This document shows positions 28,875 through 37,809 of a DNA stretch of 63,531 nucleotides, piece by piece (position 1 is the first letter of the stretch; every line of letters starts with the position of its first letter). This DNA comes from Telluria beijingensis (GTDB lineage: Bacteria; Pseudomonadota; Gammaproteobacteria; Burkholderiales; Burkholderiaceae_D): assembly GCF_030770395.1 (NCBI RefSeq), contig NZ_CP132480.1, positions 5,711,217 to 5,774,747 on the forward strand. The letters are read 5' to 3'. Under the pieces are notes generated by a model, which was not told where the DNA came from, did no database searches, and was given only the letters and a program-made list of their open reading frames with translations. The translations under genes and the position numbers were made by a program.

Positions 28875-30737
28875 TTAACGCCGCAACTGCGACAAATCCC
28901 GCACTGCACCCCGGTCGGCCGAGGTCGTCAGCGCCGCATACGCCTGCAGCGCCTGCGACACATAACGCTCACGATCGACAGGCTGCCAGGCATCGCGACC
29001 GCGCGCTTCCATCGCCGCGCGCCGGTGCGCCAGCTCCTCGGTCGTCACGCGCAGGTTGATGGTCCTTGAAGGGATGTCGATGTCGATCAGGTCGCCTTCT
29101 TCCACCAGCCCGATGGCGCCGCCTTCCGCCGCTTCCGGCGAAGCATGCCCGATCACCAGCCCCGACGAGCCGCCCGAGAAGCGCCCGTCGGTGAACAGCG
29201 CGCACGCTTTACCAAGCCCCTTGGACTTGATGTACGAGGTCGGATACAGCATTTCCTGCATGCCGGGACCGCCTTTCGGGCCTTCGTAGCGGATGATGAC
29301 GACGTCGCCCGCATGCACGGTATCGCCCAGGATCGCTTCCACCGCCGCATCCTGGCTCTCGAACACGCGCGCCTTGCCCGAAAACTTGAGGATGCTCTCG
29401 TCCACGCCGGCCGTCTTCACGATGCAGCCCTTCTCGGCGATATTGCCGTACAGGACCGCCAGGCCGCCGTCCTGCGAATAGGCGTGTTCGCGGTCGCGGA
29501 TGCAGCCGCTAGAGCGGTCCAGGTCATTCTGCTCGTAGCGCTCGGACTGCGAGAACGCGACCTGGGTCGGCACGCCGCCCGGGGCCGCGCGGAACCAGCG
29601 GTGCACCTCGGGATCGTCGCTGACCTTGATATCGTATTTCGCGATCGCGGCGCCGATGCTCGGGCTGTGCACGGTCGGCAGCGAAGTGTCGAGCAGGCCG
29701 GCGCGCGCCAGTTCGCCCAGGATGGCGGGGATGCCGCCGGCGCGGTGCACGTCCTCGATGTGGAATTTGTCGGTCATCGGCGCCACCTTGCACAGGCAGG
29801 GCACCAGGCGCGAGATGCGGTCGATGTCGGCCATCGTGAACTCGACTTCGGCCTCGTGGGCGGCGGCCAGCAGGTGCAGCACGGTATTGGTCGAGCCGCC
29901 CATCGAGACGTCGAGCGCCATCGCGTTCTCGAACGCGGCCTTGGTGGCGATCGAGCGCGGCAGCACCGAGTAATCGTCGCCTTCGTAGTGGCGCCTGGCC
30001 GCATCGACGATCAGGCGCCCGGCGCGCAAAAACAGTTCCTTGCGGTCGGCGTGGGTCGCGACGATGGTGCCGTTGCCCGGCAACGACAGGCCCAGGGCCT
30101 CGGTCAGGCAGTTCATCGAATTGGCGGTGAACATGCCGGAACACGAACCGCAGGTCGGACAGGCCGAGCGTTCCACCTCGGCCACGTCCGCGTCGGACAC
30201 GCTGGCGTCGCCGGCCTTGATCATGGCGTCGATCAGGTCGAGCTTGATCACCTTGCGCTCGTTGTTGACGACCTTGACCACCTTGCCGGCCTCCATCGGA
30301 CCACCGGACACGAACACGGTCGGGATGTTCAGGCGCATCGCCGCCATCAGCATGCCGGGCGTGATCTTGTCGCAGTTCGAGATGCACACCATGGCGTCGG
30401 CGCAGTGGGCGTTGACCATGTACTCGACCGAGTCGGCGATCAGGTCGCGCGAGGGCAGCGAATACAGCATGCCGCCATGGCCCATGGCGATGCCGTCGTC
30501 GACCGCGATGGTATTGAATTCCTTGGCCACGCCGCCGGACGCCTCGATCTCGCGCGCGACCAGCTGGCCCAGGTCCTTCAGGTGCACGTGGCCGGGCACG
30601 AATTGCGTGAAGGAATTGACGACCGCGATGATCGGCTTGTCGAAGTCGCCATCCTTCATGCCGGTGGCGCGCCAAAGCGCGCGGGCTCCGGCCATATTGC
30701 GGCCCTGGGTGGTGGTATGTGAACGGTAGGTCGGCAT
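28875..30737 (-). CDS. ilvD: Dihydroxy-acid dehydratase
   Basis: Dehydrates 2,3-dihydroxy-isovalerate and -methylvalerate in valine and isoleucine synthesis, using an Fe-S cluster. The 620-residue product has the cluster cysteines in [12 protein letters not shown] and [17 protein letters not shown], and the family ending [20 protein letters not shown]. It is monocistronic. Compare xylD at the right end, a sugar-acid dehydratase of the same superfamily whose motifs differ. Confidence 0.96.
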   Translation of the reverse strand: MPTYRSHTTTQGRNMAGARALWRATGMKDGDFDKPIIAVVNSFTQFVPGHVHLKDLGQLVAREIEASGGVAKEFNTIAVDDGIAMGHGGMLYSLPSRDLIADSVEYMVNAHCADAMVCISNCDKITPGMLMAAMRLNIPTVFVSGGPMEAGKVVKVVNNERKVIKLDLIDAMIKAGDASVSDADVAEVERSACPTCGSCSGMFTANSMNCLTEALGLSLPGNGTIVATHADRKELFLRAGRLIVDAARRHYEGDDYSVLPRSIATKAAFENAMALDVSMGGSTNTVLHLLAAAHEAEVEFTMADIDRISRLVPCLCKVAPMTDKFHIEDVHRAGGIPAILGELARAGLLDTSLPTVHSPSIGAAIAKYDIKVSDDPEVHRWFRAAPGGVPTQVAFSQSERYEQNDLDRSSGCIRDREHAYSQDGGLAVLYGNIAEKGCIVKTAGVDESILKFSGKARVFESQDAAVEAILGDTVHAGDVVIIRYEGPKGGPGMQEMLYPTSYIKSKGLGKACALFTDGRFSGGSSGLVIGHASPEAAEGGAIGLVEEGDLIDIDIPSRTINLRVTTEELAHRRAAMEARGRDAWQPVDRERYVSQALQAYAALTTSADRGAVRDLSQLRR

Positions 30738-30910
30738 GGGCTGCTCCAGGGAAGTCGAAAAACAATGATGGCAACAGGGTGAAGGCTGGCGCTGGATTTG
30801 TCCAATATATGATCGTGACGTCTGTAAGTGGTTCTGCGTATCACACGGGACTGTGGCGGGGGCGATCGTGCTGCTATGCTATTGCTTTGTAATACATGGA
30901 GTGGCGGGGC

Positions 30911-32509
30911 ATGGAGCGCAGGGATTTCGTACGACTGGGAATGGCGGTGGCCGGCACGCCTGGACTGGCGCTGGCGGCGCCCGCGAAGAAAGCGGCGCCG
31001 GCGAAGTTCCAGCCCGACCAGATGCTCGAAGCCGGCGTCCAGGCCCAGCAGCAGGCCATGCGCGCCGGCAAGCTGACGGCCCATGGCCTCGCCACCCGCT
31101 ACCTGGCTCGCATCGAGGCGGTCGACCGTGCCGGCCCGCGCCTGCGCGCGGTGATCGAGCTGAATCCCGATGCGCTGGAGACCGCGCGCGAGCGCGACCG
31201 CGAGCGCAAGGCCGGCAAGCTGCGCGGCCCGCTGCACGGCATCCCGGTGCTATTGAAGGACAATATCGCCACCGGCGACAACATGTGCACCACGGCCGGT
31301 TCGCTGGCGCTGGACGGCGTGCGCGCCGTGCGCGACGCCCATCTGGTGACCCGCCTGCGCAATGCCGGCGCCGTCATCCTCGGCAAGACCAATCTGTCGG
31401 AATGGGCCAATATGCGCTCGGTGCGCTCGACCAGCGGCTGGAGCGCGCGCGGCGGCCAGACCCGCAACCCGTATGCGCTCGACCGCAATACCAGCGGTTC
31501 CAGTTCCGGCTCGGCGGCGGCCATGGCGGCCGGCCTGGCGACCCTGGCGGTGGGCACCGAGACCGACGGCTCGATCGTCTCGCCCAGCGCGTGCTGCGGC
31601 ATCGTCGGCATCAAGCCGACGCTGGGCCTGGTCAGCCGCGCCGGCATCGTCCCGATCGCGCACTCGCAGGACACGGCCGGCCCGATGGCGCGCAGCGTGG
31701 CCGACGCGGCCTTCCTGCTCGGGGCGCTGGCCGGTCCCGACCCGCAGGACGGCGCGACGGGCAAGGCGCCACGCGTGAACTACGCCAGCTTCCTGCGCAA
31801 GGATGGCTTGCGCGGCAAGCGCCTGGGCGTGGCGCGCGATTTCTTCGGCGCCAACGATGGGCTCAATGCCTTGATCGAGAGGGAGTTGACGCTGCTGCGC
31901 GAACAGGGCGCGATCCTGGTCGACGTCGCGATCCCGAATCGCGACAAGTATGGCGAGACCGAGCTGACCGTGCTGTTGCACGAGTTCCGGCCCGACCTCG
32001 AGGCCTGGCTGGCGGCCTATGCGCCGCACGCGCCGGTCAAGACCATGGCCGACATCATCGACTTCAATGTGCGCAACGCAGGGCGGGAGATGCCGTACTT
32101 CGGCCAGGAACACCTGATCGCGGCCCAGTCGAAGGGCGGCTTGCAGGCGCGCGACTACGTCAAGGCGCTGGCCAACAACCGGCGCTATGCGCGCGACAAG
32201 GGCATCGACCAGGTGATGCGCGACCAGAAGCTCGACGCCCTGGTGGCCCCCACCGGCGGGCCGGCCTGGCTGACCGACTACATCAACGGCGACCACTACG
32301 GCGCCAGCTTTTCGTCGCCGGCGGCGGTGGCCGGCTATCCGCACATCACGGTGCCGGCCGGGCTGCTGCATGGCTTGCCGGTCGGCCTGTCCTTCGTGGG
32401 CAAGGCCTGGAGCGAGCCGGCGCTGATCGCGATGGCCCATGCCTACGAACAGGCCGGCCGCCGGCGCCGCGCGCCGACCTATGCGGCGCACATCCGGCTT
32501 GATGTCTAA
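30911..32509 (+). CDS. Amidase signature family enzyme with Tat-type signal
   Basis: 532 residues. The N-terminus ERRDFVRLGMAVAGTPGLALA resembles a twin-arginine signal, which suggests export folded to the periplasm. The amidase signature follows: catalytic Lys in VLLKDNIATGD, and the Ser-cisSer pair in NTSGSSSGSAAAMAAG ... GTETDGSI, then CCGIVGIKPTLG. ATG at 30911 is chosen so that the signal starts the protein; an ATG 15 bases earlier is possible. Substrate unknown. Its stop overlaps the stop of the convergent tssQ-like gene by 4 bases. Confidence 0.85.
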   Translation: MERRDFVRLGMAVAGTPGLALAAPAKKAAPAKFQPDQMLEAGVQAQQQAMRAGKLTAHGLATRYLARIEAVDRAGPRLRAVIELNPDALETARERDRERKAGKLRGPLHGIPVLLKDNIATGDNMCTTAGSLALDGVRAVRDAHLVTRLRNAGAVILGKTNLSEWANMRSVRSTSGWSARGGQTRNPYALDRNTSGSSSGSAAAMAAGLATLAVGTETDGSIVSPSACCGIVGIKPTLGLVSRAGIVPIAHSQDTAGPMARSVADAAFLLGALAGPDPQDGATGKAPRVNYASFLRKDGLRGKRLGVARDFFGANDGLNALIERELTLLREQGAILVDVAIPNRDKYGETELTVLLHEFRPDLEAWLAAYAPHAPVKTMADIIDFNVRNAGREMPYFGQEHLIAAQSKGGLQARDYVKALANNRRYARDKGIDQVMRDQKLDALVAPTGGPAWLTDYINGDHYGASFSSPAAVAGYPHITVPAGLLHGLPVGLSFVGKAWSEPALIAMAHAYEQAGRRRRAPTYAAHIRLDV

Positions 32510-32985
32510 CGCGACGCGGCCTGCTTCGCCTGCGCGAACACCGGCCCCCATTGCGGATGCCCATGTTCGCCCGGGCCCAGGTCGAACGCGCCATCGAGCT
32601 TGAAAGCGCGGTCGAACGTTTGGCGGCACAGCGCCTGGCGGCCCGTCACGCAATAGCTGAAGGCGGTGTACTTGAGGGCGGTCAGCCGCTCGCGCTGGCT
32701 CGCGCCATGCATGTCGTCGCTGCCCAGGCGCCGGATCGCGCCGTTGTAGTCGCCCTTCTCGTAAAGGGCGATGCCTTCGCGCAGCGCCGCATCGTCGCGC
32801 TTCGCTTCCTGCGGTGCGGAACGGCTCGCCTGGCTGCGCTGGGGACGCGGCTTGGCGCCGTCGGCGCGTGGATGGGGTCGCGCCTTTTCCTGGCCGCCCA
32901 GCATGGGGCCGAACTGGGTGCAGCCGGACATGGCGAAAGCCGCCAGCGCCAGTGCGCCGATGCGGCCGATGGTAACGATGCTCAC
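32506..32985 (-). CDS. TssQ-like lipoprotein (T6SS-associated family)
   Basis: 159 residues starting at GTG 32985, which overlaps the TGA of the upstream gene (GTGA). A lipoprotein signal (ALALAAFAMSGC) puts the lipidated Cys at position 22. An Arg/Pro/Gln-rich linker is followed by a TPR-like helical region (REGIALYEKGDYNGAIRRL ... ALKYTAFSYCVTGRQALCR) and the ending PGEHGHPQWGPVF. This matches TssQ-type lipoproteins found with some type VI secretion systems. No T6SS core genes are visible in the window. Confidence 0.65.
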   Translation of the reverse strand: MSIVTIGRIGALALAAFAMSGCTQFGPMLGGQEKARPHPRADGAKPRPQRSQASRSAPQEAKRDDAALREGIALYEKGDYNGAIRRLGSDDMHGASQRERLTALKYTAFSYCVTGRQALCRQTFDRAFKLDGAFDLGPGEHGHPQWGPVFAQAKQAASR

Positions 32986-34178
32986 TGCGCTCCCTCCTCG
33001 GTAAAGTCGAGTTCGATCGTGCCCGCCTGGCCTTCCACCGACTGCACGGTCACGGTATGTTCCGGGAAGCTCGGGTTGACGATGCGGATCGTGTGCTCGC
33101 CCGGCGGCAGCGTGATGTGCCTGAGCGGCGGGCTGGCGCCGCGGTCGACGCCGTCGACCACGACCGTGCCCCAGGGCTTGACCGACAGGGTATAGGTGGT
33201 GCCGGCGACGGCGGCCTCGGGCGACGTTCCCTGCGGCGCGAGCTGGACCGCGGTGGGCGGCACGGCGGCGTCCGGCGCCGGTGGCGACGCGATGGGGGCG
33301 CCGGAGGCGGATTCGTCGATCACCGGACCTTCGAGCCTGGCCGGCGGCTCTTGCGGCAGCGTGACCAGTGGCGCGTCGGAGGCATTGTGCGGATCCTCGA
33401 GCGCCGGCGGCACCGGCAGCGCCAGCGCGTCGCTGGAATCGGCCTGGCGCAGCAGCGCGAACAGGGCGGCCAGCGCGGCGCCCAAGACCAGCACGGCGAG
33501 GCCGATCCACAGCCACCGCTGCGAACGCTCGGGGGCGCCGCCCGGCGCCACCGGCTCGGGCGCGGAACGGGTGCGTGGCACGTGCACCGCGAGGGGCGCT
33601 GGTGTCGGCGCCTGGGCTTCCGGCGGAGCGACGGCCGGTTCTGGCGTCGGGGCGGGGGTAGGCGTCATGTCTTCGTCCAGCGGCGGCGGCACCGCCGGCG
33701 GCGGACCGAGCACCACGATGCCCAGCAGGTCGCGCATGCGCTCGATGGTGCGGGGGCGCGCGGCGGGGTCTGGCGCCAGGCACTGGTCGATGGCGTCGAT
33801 GAAGCCGTCGCTGTAGTCGGGCAGCGGGCGGCCGCGCAGCGGCGTGGTGGGAGCCAGGTCGAGCGTCACCGCGTAATGCACCACGGCGGCCAGGTCGTGC
33901 ACGTCGCGCGCCTCGATCGCGGGCAGGGTCTCGGGATCGGGTTCCTGGTCCGAGCTCGGCAACAGCATGGGATCGCCCGAGTCGAGGATGAGCAGGGTGT
34001 CGGGCGTGATCACGCGGTGCGGCATGCGCATGCCGTACTGCACTTCGAGCGATTGCAGCACCTGGCGCACGATGCGGCGGCACCAGGCTTCGCTGACCAT
34101 CTCGTGGTTGTGCTCGACGATCTCGCGGACGGTGCGGCCGTCGAGCTGCTGTGCTGCGGTATCGGGACTGGTCATCAT
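32982..34178 (-). CDS. Transmembrane pseudokinase with C-terminal PEGA domain
   Basis: 398 residues. The N-terminal ~165 residues read as the C-lobe of a Ser/Thr kinase, but the catalytic loop is degenerate: H54-R-V-I-T-P-D-T61, where active kinases have HRD-x-KP-x-N. The D-F-G position reads DSG, and the N-lobe (Gly-rich loop, Lys) is absent. A Pro-rich linker, one membrane helix (WLWIGLAVLVLGAALAALF) and an extracytoplasmic PEGA-like domain (YTLSVKPWGTVVVDGVDRG ... LPPGEHTIRI) follow. Likely a non-catalytic scaffold or sensor. Overlap with the lipoprotein gene implies one unit. Confidence 0.7.
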   Translation of the reverse strand: MMTSPDTAAQQLDGRTVREIVEHNHEMVSEAWCRRIVRQVLQSLEVQYGMRMPHRVITPDTLLILDSGDPMLLPSSDQEPDPETLPAIEARDVHDLAAVVHYAVTLDLAPTTPLRGRPLPDYSDGFIDAIDQCLAPDPAARPRTIERMRDLLGIVVLGPPPAVPPPLDEDMTPTPAPTPEPAVAPPEAQAPTPAPLAVHVPRTRSAPEPVAPGGAPERSQRWLWIGLAVLVLGAALAALFALLRQADSSDALALPVPPALEDPHNASDAPLVTLPQEPPARLEGPVIDESASGAPIASPPAPDAAVPPTAVQLAPQGTSPEAAVAGTTYTLSVKPWGTVVVDGVDRGASPPLRHITLPPGEHTIRIVNPSFPEHTVTVQSVEGQAGTIELDFTEEGAQ

Positions 34179-34313
34179 GGCATCGTGCCGGGTGCTGCGA
34201 ACGCGCCCGGAGGAATGTTTATTTATTGCAAATAATGCCAGAATTGCGCCAGGAGTGGCGCGGTCCCGCTCAACCGTGCGCGCTTGTTACATCTCGGCGC
34301 ACGGGGATGGCGG

Positions 34314-35723
34314 TCAGACTTCCACGAAGCGCATCTTGAACCAGCGGCCCTTGATGACGCCGAAGCCCGGTCCCGGCGCATCGCCCTGGGCCAGGCGCGC
34401 GACGGCCGCCGCCGCGACATTGCGGTCGAGCGCCACATAGCTGCTGAACTCGCCGATATTGATCTTGCCCACCTGCTCCTTGGTGAGGCCGGCGTCGCCC
34501 GTCAGCGCGCCCAGCAGGTCACCCGGACGCAGCTTGGCCTTCTTGCCGCCGGCCACGCACAGGGTCACCATCGGCGCCGGCGCCGCCGCTTCCTCGTGCT
34601 CGCCAAGGGCGTCGAGGCTTTCCCAGGTCGCTTCCTGGTCCTGGTATTCCTCCACCAGGCGCACCCATTTCTTTTCGTTTGGCGCCACCAGCGTGTGCGC
34701 CATGCCGCTCGCGCCGGCGCGGCCGGTGCGGCCGACGCGGTGCACGTGCACCTCGGGGTCGCGCGAGATGTCGACGTTGATCACCGTGCCGAGGTCGGCA
34801 ATGTCGAGGCCGCGCGCGGCGACGTCGGTGGCCACCAGCACCGAGCAGCTGCGGTTACTGAACAGCACCAGGATCTCGTCGCGTTCCTGCTGTTCCAGTT
34901 CGCCGTACAGGGCCAGCGCCGAGAAGCCCTGCGCCTGCAGGTTGTCGGCCACCTCGCGGCAGCGCGCCTTGGTATTGCAGAACACCAGAGCCGACACCGG
35001 CCGGTGGTGCTTGAGCAGGCGGCCGATGGCTTGTTCGCGGCCCTCGAAGCCGATCTCGTAGAAGCGCTGGTCGATCGCCTCCAGGCTGTGCTTGCCCTCG
35101 ACCTTGACTTCGAGCGGGTCGCGCAGGAAGCCGGCGGTGGCGAAGCGGATATCGTCCGGGTAGGTCGCCGAGAACAGCAGCGTCTGGCGGTGGATCGGCG
35201 TGGCGGAGACGATGCCCGCGATCTCGTCATAGAAACCCATGTCGGTCATGCGGTCGGCTTCGTCGAGCACCAGGGTCTGCACCTTCGACAGGTCGAGCGT
35301 GGCGCGGCCCAGGTGGTCGCGGATGCGGCCCGGGGTGCCGACCACGATGTGGGCGCCATGCTCGAGCGAGGCGATCTGCGGACGCATCGACACGCCGCCG
35401 GTCAGGGTCAGGATCTTGACGTTGCCGACCCCGCGCGCCAGCCGCCGCAACTCGCCCGCGACCTGGTCGGCCAGTTCGCGCGTCGGGCACAGCACCAGGC
35501 CCTGCACCGCGAACCAGGCCGGATTGAGCTTGTTCAGGATGCCGATGCCGAATGCCGCGGTCTTGCCGCTGCCGGTCTTGGCCTGGGCGATCAGGTCGCG
35601 TCCACCCAGCACTGAGGGCAGGGTCTCGGCCTGCACCTGCGTCATGTGGTGGTAGCCGAGGGTGGCCAGGTTGGCGAGGAAACGCGGTTCGAGGGACAGC
35701 GAGGTGAACGAGTCGGATTGCAT
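34314..35723 (-). CDS. dbpA: ATP-dependent RNA helicase DbpA
   Basis: DEAD-box helicase for 23S rRNA (hairpin 92) in 50S assembly. The 469 residues contain Q motif, Walker A AKTGSGKTAAFG, DEAD in LVLDEADRMTDMGF, SAT (LFSATYP), and HRVGRTGRAG. The C-terminal ~75 residues (RPGDLLGALTGDAGLTKEQVG ... KGRWFKMRFVE) are the RNA-binding domain that defines DbpA. Start at 35723 is 28 bases from the stop of the upstream small gene. Confidence 0.95.
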   Translation of the reverse strand: MQSDSFTSLSLEPRFLANLATLGYHHMTQVQAETLPSVLGGRDLIAQAKTGSGKTAAFGIGILNKLNPAWFAVQGLVLCPTRELADQVAGELRRLARGVGNVKILTLTGGVSMRPQIASLEHGAHIVVGTPGRIRDHLGRATLDLSKVQTLVLDEADRMTDMGFYDEIAGIVSATPIHRQTLLFSATYPDDIRFATAGFLRDPLEVKVEGKHSLEAIDQRFYEIGFEGREQAIGRLLKHHRPVSALVFCNTKARCREVADNLQAQGFSALALYGELEQQERDEILVLFSNRSCSVLVATDVAARGLDIADLGTVINVDISRDPEVHVHRVGRTGRAGASGMAHTLVAPNEKKWVRLVEEYQDQEATWESLDALGEHEEAAAPAPMVTLCVAGGKKAKLRPGDLLGALTGDAGLTKEQVGKINIGEFSSYVALDRNVAAAAVARLAQGDAPGPGFGVIKGRWFKMRFVEV

Positions 35724-35751
35724 GGCTAAGCCTCCAGCCGGCAGGGCCGGG

Positions 35752-35997
35752 CTATTCGGGATCGGGCGCCCAGACCGGCAGGCCGGTCAGGTCGAGTTTG
35801 TCGTCGCGCTTCCAGACGGGCAGGCCGGTGGTGTCGGTTTCTTCGAGCAGGTGCAACTGCTCTTGCTTGAGCGCGATGCGGCGCGGACGAGGGCCGGTGC
35901 GTTTCGGTTCGGGATGGGAAGCAAGCACCGGAACGAGCGGCGCCGCCGGCTCGAAGCCCGGCAGGTCGAACGTCGCGTTGTCTTTCTTGTCTCTCAT
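35752..35997 (-). CDS. Small acidic protein of unknown function between tRNA-fMet and dbpA
   Basis: 81 residues, family not recognised. Notable are the basic centre KRTGPRPRRIALKQEQ and an internal repeat, TGLPVWKRDD / TGLPVWAPDP. ATG at 35997 follows the tRNA-fMet terminator by 23 bases and the stop is 28 bases from dbpA, so it is likely transcribed with the helicase. The clustered Pro/Arg and Lys suggest RNA or protein contact, without firm support. Confidence 0.55.
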   Translation of the reverse strand: MRDKKDNATFDLPGFEPAAPLVPVLASHPEPKRTGPRPRRIALKQEQLHLLEETDTTGLPVWKRDDKLDLTGLPVWAPDPE

Positions 35998-36019
35998 CCT
36001 CTGCCTTTTGCAGCCGCAG

Positions 36020-36052
36020 AAAACAAAAGCCCGGCTCGTTGAGTCGGGCTTC
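36020..36052 (-). terminator. Terminator of tRNA-fMet
   Basis: On the minus strand gcccg and cgggc pair across a ~10-base loop and are followed by ttttgtttt. It lies 10 bases after the tRNA 3' end. Confidence 0.75.
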
Positions 36053-36062
36053 GTATTGAATT

Positions 36063-36139
36063 TGGTTGCGGGGACAGGATTTGAACCTGTGACCTTCGGG
36101 TTATGAGCCCGACGAGCTGCCAGACTGCTCCACCCCGCG
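36063..36139 (-). tRNA. Initiator tRNA-fMet (CAT)
   Basis: 77 bases with encoded CCA on the minus strand. Initiator features are clear: unpaired C1-A72, three G-C pairs in the anticodon stem (GGG/CCC) and anticodon loop CTCATAA. It is a single copy here. Confidence 0.95.
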
Positions 36140-36200
36140 TCTGAGAACGATAGTATAGCGTGCCTGGCCGCGGATTGCAATCGACGGTTGCCAACGGCAG

Positions 36201-36232
36201 CCGTCGCCCCCGCGCAGGCGGGGGGCCAAGTT
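36201..36232. repeat. Single palindrome of family C
   Basis: One half-element: cccccgcgcaggcggggggc followed by caagtt, lying just outside the methyltransferase stop codon at 36240. No inverted partner is seen nearby. Confidence 0.6.
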
Positions 36233-36239
36233 CAGTAAT

Positions 36240-37400
36240 TCACCCCGTAGCCCGACCGGCAGTCCGCAGGCGCCACAGCGACGTCACTTCCTTCGAACGC
36301 GCCGCATGCAGCGGATCGTCCGGATCGCTGGCGCGTGGATGGACGGGTTTCGTGTCGTGGCGCGCCGCGACCTCCAGTCCCGCGTCCGCGATCCAGCCCA
36401 GCAGCTGCTCGCGGCTGCGTAAACCCAGGTGTTCGGCGAAGTCGGACATGATCAGCCAGCCTTCGCCGCCCGGCTCCAGGTGCGCGGCCAGGCCGCCGAG
36501 GAAGCCGCGCAGCATGCGGCTGCCGGGATCGTAGATCGCGTATTCGATGGCCGAACTCGGCTTGCCCGGCAGCCAGGGCGGATTGCACACCACCAGCGGC
36601 GCCCGGCCTTCCGGGAACAGGTCGGCCTGGACCACCTCGACCTGGGCCGCCAGCCCGAGGCGGGAGAGGTTCTCGCGCGCGCAGCCGAGCGCACGCGCAT
36701 CCATGTCGGTGGCGACCACCCGCATGCCGCGCCGCGCCAGCACGGCGGACAGCACGCCGGTGCCGGCGCCGATGTCGAATGCGAGATGCGCACCCGCCGG
36801 CAGCGGCGCCTGCGCCACCAGCTCGACGTATTCGCCGCGCACGGGCGAGAACACGCCATACCAGGGGTGGATGCGATCATCGAGGGCCGGGATCATGACG
36901 CCCTTGCGACGCCACTCATGGGCGCCGATCACGCCCAGCAGTTCGCGCAGCGAAGCGACATAGGGCTCGTCAACCGGGCCATGGGCTTCCAGGCAGGCCA
37001 GGCGCGCATCCGGCGCGCGCCGCAGCGGGATGCCGTGGTCGGCGTCAAACGGGATCAGCAGCATCGCCAGGGTGCGCGCACGCTGGAGCTGGCTCAGGCG
37101 ATGGCGGTGAAATGCCTCCGTCGGCGTGGCCGGTGCGGTCGCTTTCTTGCGGCGGCCGCGCTCGCCCTTGTGCTCGATGCGGCGCACCAGCGCCTGCAGC
37201 AACTGGCGCGCATTCTGGAAGTCGCCGCGCCAGAGCAGGGCAGTGCCGTCGAGCGCCAGGCGATAGGCAGCGTCGGCGCTCATGGTGTCGTCGGCCGGCA
37301 CCACCTTATTGGGCGCCGGCCAGCCGCTCTCGGAGCGCCACAGCGCCGAGCGGGTTTCGCCCGCCTCCACCCATTCGATGCGCGCGTTGTCCGTGATCAT
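36240..37400 (-). CDS. Class I SAM-dependent methyltransferase (N6/HemK-like NPPW type)
   Basis: 386 residues. Helical N-terminal part, then a Rossmann methyltransferase with SAM motif I AFDIGAGTGVLSAVLARRG, acidic motif II VVATDMDARAL and the catalytic NPPW motif (VVCNPPWLPG), which in this fold usually means methylation of a planar amino group (Gln or adenine). Motif VI-like LEPGGEGWLIMSDF follows. Substrate unknown. It starts 1 base after the stop of the small zinc-ribbon gene. Confidence 0.75.
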   Translation of the reverse strand: MITDNARIEWVEAGETRSALWRSESGWPAPNKVVPADDTMSADAAYRLALDGTALLWRGDFQNARQLLQALVRRIEHKGERGRRKKATAPATPTEAFHRHRLSQLQRARTLAMLLIPFDADHGIPLRRAPDARLACLEAHGPVDEPYVASLRELLGVIGAHEWRRKGVMIPALDDRIHPWYGVFSPVRGEYVELVAQAPLPAGAHLAFDIGAGTGVLSAVLARRGMRVVATDMDARALGCARENLSRLGLAAQVEVVQADLFPEGRAPLVVCNPPWLPGKPSSAIEYAIYDPGSRMLRGFLGGLAAHLEPGGEGWLIMSDFAEHLGLRSREQLLGWIADAGLEVAARHDTKPVHPRASDPDDPLHAARSKEVTSLWRLRTAGRATG

Positions 37401-37401
37401 A

Positions 37402-37611
37402 TCAGTGATGGTGATGCCAGTTGCCGTCGGTCGATTCGAGATAACCCTTGACCGCGTCCGGGCTGCCGGTCGCGTGGCGCTTCACTTCGCCGCAGGCGCA
37501 GATGCCCTGGTAGGGCTGGATGTGCGAGCAGGCCGACACTTTCTGGAGGAAGACTTTGACCGGTTTCGTGCATTTGACGCACTTGAAAGTCAGGATGCGG
37601 GCAGGCTTCAT
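37402..37611 (-). CDS. Small Cys-rich (zinc-ribbon-like) protein
   Basis: 69 residues with C-x-x-C (FKCVKCTKPV) and a second set C ... C-x-C (VSACSHIQPYQGICACGEV), spaced like a zinc ribbon, and a His tail (NWHHHH). Start at 37611 is at the most plausible Met; longer frames lack features. It is coupled to the downstream methyltransferase. Function unknown. Confidence 0.6.
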   Translation of the reverse strand: MKPARILTFKCVKCTKPVKVFLQKVSACSHIQPYQGICACGEVKRHATGSPDAVKGYLESTDGNWHHHH

Positions 37612-37695
37612 GGTTGCAGCTTCTAAATAGGAGAAAAAGCGGCATTTTACACCCCGCATCGTGTCTTCTTCGCGGCCGGGCGGGCCACACCGGAA

Positions 37696-37725
37696 TTGAC
37701 AAGGAAGAATCGTCAAACCTATACT
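37696..37725 (+). promoter_or_regulatory. Sigma70 promoter of the GH115 gene
   Basis: TTGACA (37696-37701) and TATACT (37720-37725), 18 bases apart. The candidate operator starts 6 bases after the -10 box, so it would cover the transcription start. Confidence 0.75.
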
Positions 37726-37730
37726 CGGAA

Positions 37731-37744
37731 TGATCGCGCTAACA
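37731..37744 (+). promoter_or_regulatory. Xylan-regulon operator candidate 1 (GH115)
   Basis: TGATCGCGCTAACA, matching the locus consensus TGNTYGCGCTAACA. Placement just behind the -10 box fits repression by the LacI-type regulator at 45059. Confidence 0.7.
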
Positions 37745-37809
37745 CTAAATGTTATAAACTGTTATTACACTCCGCGATGCACATAATAACTCTGGAGACA
37801 AGGAAGCTC

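Noticed and set aside
29145..30722. A 525-codon plus-strand frame over ilvD
   Set aside because: Antisense shadow; ilvD on the minus strand has all family motifs.
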